Part shown: positions 58,014-64,000 of the stretch, piece by piece
Position numbering within the stretch: the stretch's first letter is position 1
Layout of the letters: each line of letters starts with the position of its first letter
Source of the DNA: Exophiala sp. HKRS030
Taxonomy: Eukaryota; Ascomycota; Eurotiomycetes; Chaetothyriales; Herpotrichiellaceae
Length of the DNA: 64,000 nt
Assembly (NCBI GenBank): GCA_023897205.1
Contig: JAHWDD010000008.1
Coordinates: 434,001 to 498,000 of the forward strand
Reading direction: 5' to 3'
Translations under genes and position numbers: made by a program
Notes under the pieces: model-generated
What the model was told of the DNA's origin: nothing
Seen by the model: only the letters and a program-made list of their open reading frames with translations
Databases searched by the model: none

Positions 58014-59700
58014 TCATGATGTTGCAACAACAGGTCGAAGCGTCTCTCTGGATGAAGAAAACACCCTGGACCATGTCTTGGACCCCTTTCTTCCTATCGA
58101 CCACCACTTCTTCGGCGAAGGAGATCTTTGACGGCTCTTTCCTTCGTCTCCTCTAGGTTCTTCTTCAAATATCTGCGTCGATGGTTTCGGCAACTCCAGA
58201 AAACCCATCGAACCCTGCCTCAGACACTGTTGCTTCTTCCAAATACACAAGGCTTGACATATGTGCTCGCGCTCGTCGTGACCAAGGATGTACGTGTGGA
58301 AAGAGTATGCTATCGAGTAGTCAGAATTCGCAAATCTCCCTTTCCTTCTTCTGCGAGTCAAGCTCACTCACCGTCAAATTCAGTGGCAAAGTTTCTCATG
58401 TCCGCCTCAGAGAGCCCTCTCAACGTCTGTTGCACGGCGACGGCGCGGGTCTTGCGAGTGTTGGAATAAAGCTTGAGTCGTTCGTCGACCTCACTATTAG
58501 GTGTCTCGGGCTCAAGGATGACACCCAGTGCGAGAGCGTCCTCCAGTGCCATGGCGATTCTTTGGCCACAGTATGGTGGCATGGGGTGTGCTGCGTCTCC
58601 CATCAAGGCCATCCGGTTGGATTGAAATGTCATCAGTGGGTCCATGTCCCAAATCGGTTGATCCTGGAGGTCCCGGTCCAAAATATTTTCGAAGAGGGCC
58701 ATGCATTCGTCGGGCAAGCCGGCAGCAAGTCGCAAAAGCTTCTTCTTGCTCGACGGGTCTCTCCAGTCCTTGCTCAAGTTCTTGAACGCCATACGATCTT
58801 CGTAAAGGAATTTGATGCACAGGTTCTGGCCGTTCGACGCCGGGGTGATGAGAAGGCTCTTCTCTTGGTGGTTGTAGCAGTGCGCCCGACCGTCTGTCTC
58901 GATGAATTTGATCGTCCTAGAGTCATTCTCGAGCCGTTCGCGAGGGATCAAGGCTCGGAAGACGTGACGCTTAATGCGGAATCGCCGAAAACTTCCTCCA
59001 GGTACGAATGATCGACAAACAGAGTGCACACCATCAGCTCCGATGACGACATCTCCATCTGCTTCTGTCCCATCCGAAAAGTATATCAAGGCCCTGGACG
59101 GATCAATACTAACGACCGACTTTGAGGTGACAATGTCAATCTTGGGACCGGGTTTGGAGTTGTCGTGTGCAGCCTCCCAGAGAGAGACAAAGAGATCTTG
59201 GTACGTCGTCTGATACCATGGCTGTGACTGATCAGTGCCGATCCTTACTGTCAAGCGAGAATACGGTGTATACCCAAGCCTTCTCATCAATATCGTTTTC
59301 AATGGCATCAGCCGAACCATCTTCCTCTATTGACGTCCTGATCATCTGCCGATAATTAACCCTTGTACGTGTCACCCAGCGACTTCATCATTCATCCTCA
59401 CCATCTTGATTCTCACCGCTCTAATCTGAGCGGTGTCAACGCCTAGCATATCGAGGGCGCGAAGAGAATTCGGGAAGATTGTGATCCCGGAGCCCATTGT
59501 ATCTGGGACGAGTGCTTGCTCATAGACCTGTTGTTCCGCGTCAGATACAAACCCTTTCCACATCCAAAAGCTGTGAGGGAATGTACAGTAACATGATGGC
59601 CTTGTGCCTTGAGGGCAATAGCAGTGGCTAAACCGCCAATTGATCCTCCTGCGATAAGTACTTTGAGACCGCAGAGCTTATGTGCACTTGGTTCATCCAT
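58014..59700 (-). CDS. FAD-dependent monooxygenase (salicylate-hydroxylase / PHBH-like)
   Basis: Class A flavoprotein monooxygenase predicted to hydroxylate a small, perhaps aromatic, substrate with NAD(P)H. Five exons (59700-59587, 59527-59417, 59345-59274, 59227-58372, 58309-58014) give 482 residues. Splicing restores GLKVLIAGGSIGGLATAIALKAQGHHVTV-YEQ, MGSGITIFPNSLRALDMLG, KAW-SQPWYQTTYQDLFVSLWEAAH, the DG motif VVIGADGVHSVCR and the GD motif MGDAAHPMPPYCGQ. The last junction joins ATEFD to AYSFHTYILGHDEREH, normal for the family. The third intron (59273-59228) is only 46 bp. The C-terminal tail after PKPST is basic, Ser-rich and unconserved. The ATG at 59700 precedes the FAD motif; the frame upstream has no ATG. 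Exon 3 is the least certain. Confidence 0.85.
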
Positions 59701-61423
59701 ATCGGCGTGACCGTTCAAAACACCAGAGGGGGATTCCAGGAATCAGAGGTGAAACGACAAGTCGTGGCCTGATGAGATGAGAGTTGAAGGTCACAGGTTG
59801 GTAACGAAGTTTCCTGGACTTCGTAAAGGTCATGGCATGTTAGAACTAGTCATGCATCGACCCAAACCAGCCTCATTGTCACATTTTTGGATCGGCCACA
59901 AAACCTTGTGCCGCACAGTCTGGGTGGTCGATATCGATGTCATGGTACATGCCTCTCAACAATGGGGTTCAGGTTGCCAATGATTTACATCATGCAGAGG
60001 TATTTGCAGCGAAAGGTCAGTGCTTGATGTATTCAATAAGAGAAGGTTCGCGCACGGACAACTATCCCAAAAGTTTGGATTGCCGCGGTCGATGGATGAC
60101 TTGGCACCGCAGGTTCAAAAGGAGGATTCGGTTCTGACAAGGCAAGACAACAGTGTCATGAACTGAACAACTGCGCCTGTCCTAAAATCGATGGTGGATT
60201 CCCTTTCGCCATGACTTCGCCGAACGCTTGAGTAGTATGGCCAAGATGGAAAGAACCATCCCTGCAACGAGCCCACGTGGGAGACCTTGGTGGACATCAC
60301 CAATCCAGGGTATGAGACCCAGACACATGGCGAGCATGGCGACCGGCCAAAGGTTGCCAGAATGCTTTGTGCAGGATAGTTCTTAGAGTGTTGTCGAGAT
60401 GTGGGAGCGATAACCATGTGAACAGTGCTCTTAGATTTGACGTTTGCACGGACCAAGCTGGAGGACGCCGAAACCGAGAACAGAGATGGAAATTTGTCAA
60501 AATCGCCTTCTAGATCGACATCGGAAAGTTTCTATTGGGTGTAGAGACTTCTCCCCAGATCTGAGTTCAGATGTATTGGCGATTTGAAGGGTCTTTGTCC
60601 GTGTCGACGTCTGTCCACGGTAGATGCCGATACTTCTCCCACTCGTCCCCGGCAACCATCTTCCACTAGCACAAACAACACCCAAGCAACGTGGTTTGTG
60701 GCTTAGATAGCATTGAATTCCCTGTGGATAGCGAGCTAAGTGCTGTCATTCTGTGGTCTAACTCAAAGGCAGCGAGCAAAGTGACCATCCCGGAGAGTTG
60801 TGCCCCCATCGGACGCATTGAACAGAATCAGCGAGATAGGCGTTGGGAGGAGCGGAGGACCCTTTTCCCCATACCCAGATAGCTATTCGTTAGCGAATTC
60901 TTACAAAGAGACTCAGGTGATGGTGCAGAGGGGAGAAACTAAAGGGCATCCACCCCGAGGCCAGCAAGGCATGTCACAGGGCAATCGGTGTCAGCCTTGT
61001 GCTGTTGTCGATCCACAAAAATGAGAAAGCCTGGGAACTTCGAGGGAAAGGGTAACAATCAGTAATGAAATATTGAACAGATTAAATCGTGACTGAGTTT
61101 GACAGTGTGATGAGCGCCTTGTAACCCGTGGGTAGATTCCGACATAGAAGCGCAGACGGAAAACGGATGATGGATACTTCGTAACAAGTAGGGGCAAGGA
61201 AGCCATCACATGGAACTGCTTTGTACGCTGACAACTTGTATGCAGTCGCTCATGTGTCATATCCGAACACTTCTCACTCAGGGTTCTCACAATGATTTGA
61301 AGCTAATATTTTGAGAGACCTTATATTTGGATTGAAGTAATGGCTGGGCTTGGTGAGATCCTCCCTCATGCCTTTTCAGGATTGTGATTGTCGTGATCAA
61401 CATCTGCAGGATGGGCGCTCTCT
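59701..61423. other. Long intergenic region
   Basis: 1.7 kb with only short, overlapping frames (up to 113 codons) and no recognisable protein features, RNA gene or repeat. Confidence 0.45.
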
Positions 61424-63104
61424 CTAAAAATGCCCATCTATGGTCAAAGTGCTAGTTTTGGAAACGAGATACTCATTGATTGCCACCTCAGGTCCACTCT
61501 CCTTGCCGTAGCCTAGAACGTTGTTCGAGGTCAGTCCAACACCCAGACCTCACAGTATCTTTCTTACCAGATTCTTTGATGCCTCCAAAAGGACTTTCCG
61601 CGGCCGATATACTGCCGGTGTTCATTCCAATCATCCCAGACTCCAAGTTCTCAAGGAGGCGCCATGCACGGTCGACATCTTTCGTGAAAAAATACGAAGC
61701 CAGTCCCATCTGCACTCTCTTTAGTAGGTGGAAGGCAGTTCAACATGGCAAAACAAACCGAAGTGTTGTTGGCCAATTGGACAACCTCCTCTTCGCAGTC
61801 AAAAGGTGCTATCGGGCAAATCGGACCGAAACATTCGTCCTTGAAGACCAACATCTCCTCGGTCACATGAGTAAGAACTGTCGGCTGAAAGAAGAAGGGA
61901 CCCAGTTCTGGCAGGTCAGTTCCGCCACAGGCAATGTGTGCCCCCCGAGCCCTTGCATCTTCCACAAACAATCGTGCTTTTGATATGCCTTGGGGGACGG
62001 TTAGGGGACCGATTTTCGTGGCTGGATCCATGCCCCGCCCAACCCGAAGGGCCTTGGTTCTGCCGACAAATTCGTGGACGAACCTGTCATACACACCTCG
62101 CTGGATATACACCCGGTTTGAGGAGATGCAAGCTTGGCCAGCGTTCCGCCACTTCAAAGCCATCAGAGCGTCGACGGCATGGTCGAGGTTAGCATCGTCA
62201 AAGACTATGAATGGACAATTTCCGCCCAGTCCAAGGGTGAGTTTCTTGATCCCACCCGCACAGTGGCGTGCGATGATCTCTCCGACCCTCGTTGAGCCCG
62301 TGAAGGTTACTTTCTTTACCAGTGGATGCTTGCAAAGAGCCTCACTGACGGCTGGGGTGTTTGCAAGATCCGTCGTCAGAACATTGAGTACACCTGCTTC
62401 GAAGCCGGCATCTTGAGCTAGCTTTGCTACAGCCAGGGTGCTTAACGGCGTTTCAGATGAGGGCTTGACGATCATGGTGCAGCCTGCGGCGAGCGCCGTA
62501 GCAGCCTTCCTGACCGCCATGGCAACAGGGAAATTCCAAGGCACCAGAGCCACCGAGACGCCGGCCGGCTGTTTTATCGTGAAGATACGTCGGCCAGGAG
62601 TCGATGACACGTTTGTGATGCCTTGAATTCTCTCAGCTTCGCCTGAGAACCTGTGAGCCTAGTTGAAATATTGCGGCCCTGGCTTTCACGTACCCGCGAA
62701 CCACCAGAGAAATGATTTTGAATAATCAATCTCAGCGAGGGCTTCGTAAAGTGGTTTCCCAGTCTCCAATGTCAGCAAATTAGCGAGATCTTCACGGTGC
62801 TCTTCGATCAGTTGAGACCAAGCTAAGAGGCGTTGAGCTCGAACTCTTGGGGTTAGCTTTGAGTAGACGGCAAACGCTGCCTGAGCTACCACAACAGCGC
62901 TCGGGACATCGCACGCGTCGTTCTGTGGACATGTTGCGACGACTTCTCCCGTTGCCGGATCTGCTGCTTGTTACCAAAGTTGTCGGTTTCTCTGAGAAGT
63001 GTACTCGTACTGATAATCCTGAAGCGCTGCTTCGACTTCGAAGTGACCCACTCCCCGCCGATGAACGAGTCTTGAAGACAGAGCTCCGGATGCTTTAGAT
63101 CCAT
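61424..63104 (-). CDS. Succinate-semialdehyde-dehydrogenase-like aldehyde dehydrogenase with altered active site
   Basis: NAD(P)-dependent aldehyde dehydrogenase superfamily, closest in layout to succinate-semialdehyde dehydrogenase of the GABA shunt. Exons 63104-63011, 62960-62694, 62642-61759, 61709-61568 and 61512-61424 encode 491 residues, the normal SSADH length. Elements: FIGGEWV, NPATGEVVA, ETGKPLYEALAEIDY, WWFAGEAERIQG, VPWNFPVAM, KPSSETPLS, FTGSTRVG, the catalytic Cys in NAGQACISSNR, DECFGPI, SPFGGIKESG and YGKESGPEVAINEYL. In the family the general-base Glu sits in LELGG; here the codon is GGA and the sequence reads TLGLGGNCP. That change should impair ordinary dehydrogenase activity. 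It is followed upstream on the same strand by an aminotransferase, as expected for GABA use. Confidence 0.88.
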
Positions 63105-63696
63105 ATTGTATGACGCGAGATGGTTGTGAAGTTGGCAGTCGCTACTGGAGAGTTGACACTACCACAACTTCGACCTTCTTATGTCTGAAAGGTTGGCGCT
63201 CGTGCAGGAAGGAAAGGAGACCCTGAGCAGATGCTAATCCGAAGGAAGAGCTTTAGTCGGTCGGACTAGGTGAGGCGCAACTTGGAGGCCTGCCAATTAG
63301 TGGGACCGGGTTTCCTGAAATCCTGTTCGAGCCTCTGGGTTGGTCGATGAGAAGTATCGCACATCAAGTCGGTCTTGGTCTGAATGCTGAGTGCGTGTAG
63401 TCCCCGCTCCTCCCGGCGAGAAGGACAGGTAAAAGTTGCGACAGTTCCTAGATGTCCCGCGATGACCCAACAATCTTCCTCCGATACGGTGGAAATTCTC
63501 ATGTTTGAGCCAGCCTGTGCTTATCAGAGGTTGCAGATCGGGGTGATTTCACCGCCTCCGAGGCGCAAAGGAAAACCGGGAAGATTGATCATGAGTGATC
63601 CACATGTTTCATTTGTCATCCTGGGACTATTGAGTGAAAATTTACGGAGTATATCGAGCTCCAACCTCGGGAATCCACCGAGCTCCCGGCTTCAAC
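63105..63696. other. Intergenic region
   Basis: 592 bp between the aminotransferase stop and the start of the aldehyde dehydrogenase. No coding features; it should contain the promoter of the latter. Confidence 0.45.
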
Positions 63697-64000
63697 TTAT
63701 TGGTTCTCGCATTCCGCTATGGTAGCTACAAGACAGTCTGTCAAAGTTTGCATCTGCGCCTGACTGATGATTAGAGGAGGGCAAAGGGCGATGGTGTTTC
63801 GAGCTGGCACCGCACGGACGATCAGTCCGCGCTGCAAGCAGACTCTAGAAACCTCTCCTACGTCAACAAACATCCTGCCATCTGCTTTTGCTGTACCTGG
63901 GGTAGTGAGCTGGACCCCTATCAGCATGCCCCTTCCGCGGACATTCAGAATGCTGCACAGATGTTTGGATTGGTCCCGAATCATTCGTACGAGCGACTGA
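63697..64000 (-). CDS. Class III aminotransferase (GABA-aminotransferase-like), C-terminal end
   Basis: Only the last 100 or so residues are in the window; the frame is open to base 64000. Typical C-terminal domain sequence is seen: VRGRGMLIGVQL, VCLQRGLIVRAVPARNTIALCPPLIISQAQMQTL, which binds the PLP cofactor domain in class III enzymes such as 4-aminobutyrate or omega-amino-acid aminotransferases. Location 0.6 kb upstream of and co-oriented with the SSADH-like gene supports a GABA or omega-amino-acid role: transamination gives the semialdehyde that the dehydrogenase would oxidise. The exact substrate is not determined by this fragment. Confidence 0.8.
   Translation of the reverse strand, partial: QSLVRMIRDQSKHLCSILNVRGRGMLIGVQLTTPGTAKADGRMFVDVGEVSRVCLQRGLIVRAVPARNTIALCPPLIISQAQMQTLTDCLVATIAECENQ

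Overview
The window is filamentous ascomycete (Pezizomycotina) chromosomal DNA. Evidence: many short spliceosomal introns (about 46-136 bp) with GTRAGT-like donors, CTRAC-like branch points and YAG acceptors; Zn2Cys6 transcription factors, two of them with an intron splitting the zinc cluster; a HET-domain gene; and fungus-restricted families (DUF7924-like, DUF6914-like, fungal APH-like and kinase-like proteins). The family mix suggests Eurotiomycetes, perhaps Chaetothyriales, but that is inference. I recognised no tRNA, rRNA, CRISPR or intact transposon. Exon borders were worked out by hand from reading frame, splice sites and family continuity; no search was run.

Layout. 1-12.8 kb: catabolic-looking block with two fungal transcription factors, a fold-type-I aminotransferase divergent from an anion/cation-symporter-type MFS carrier, an M20 amidohydrolase and a MOSC (mARC-like) protein. 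13.7-19.5 kb: an unknown gene with an in-frame TAG, a trans-aconitate methyltransferase-like gene and another Zn2Cys6 regulator. 19.6-31.1 kb: accessory region with a badly broken DUF7924-like gene, a GliT/thioredoxin-reductase-like enzyme, a DUF6914-like gene, a frameshifted APH-like kinase, a Ras-like protein without its nucleotide-binding motifs, a HET domain joined directly to a TPR tail, and a decayed unknown gene. 31.2-50.3 kb: the most interesting block. It holds an imine-reductase-like enzyme, an NmrA/isoflavone-reductase-like enzyme, a PhyH-type Fe(II)/2-oxoglutarate dioxygenase, a Baeyer-Villiger-type monooxygenase, two NtaA/DszA-type flavin monooxygenases, an enoyl-reductase-like MDR enzyme and two MFS carriers, with no PKS, NRPS or terpene synthase. 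Upstream of the first three genes lies an identical 19-bp motif with three CGG triplets at 7-bp spacing, twice. 51.0-53.7 kb: housekeeping MCM3. 54.3-57.0 kb: an intact kinase-like gene and a deleted, inverted relative. 58.0-64.0 kb: an FAD monooxygenase, then a succinate-semialdehyde-dehydrogenase-like gene lacking its usual catalytic Glu, and the end of a class III (GABA-type) aminotransferase, which looks like a GABA-shunt-type pair.

How they work together (inference): the 31-50 kb enzymes could take up and oxidise, or tailor, a nitrogen-containing small molecule through C=N reduction, C-H hydroxylation, Baeyer-Villiger oxygen insertion, FMN-dependent monooxygenation and enoyl reduction, with transport in or out. 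Three loci (DUF7924, HET-TPR, kinase) lost an internal segment while both ends stayed readable, so repeated internal deletion looks like a local mode of decay.
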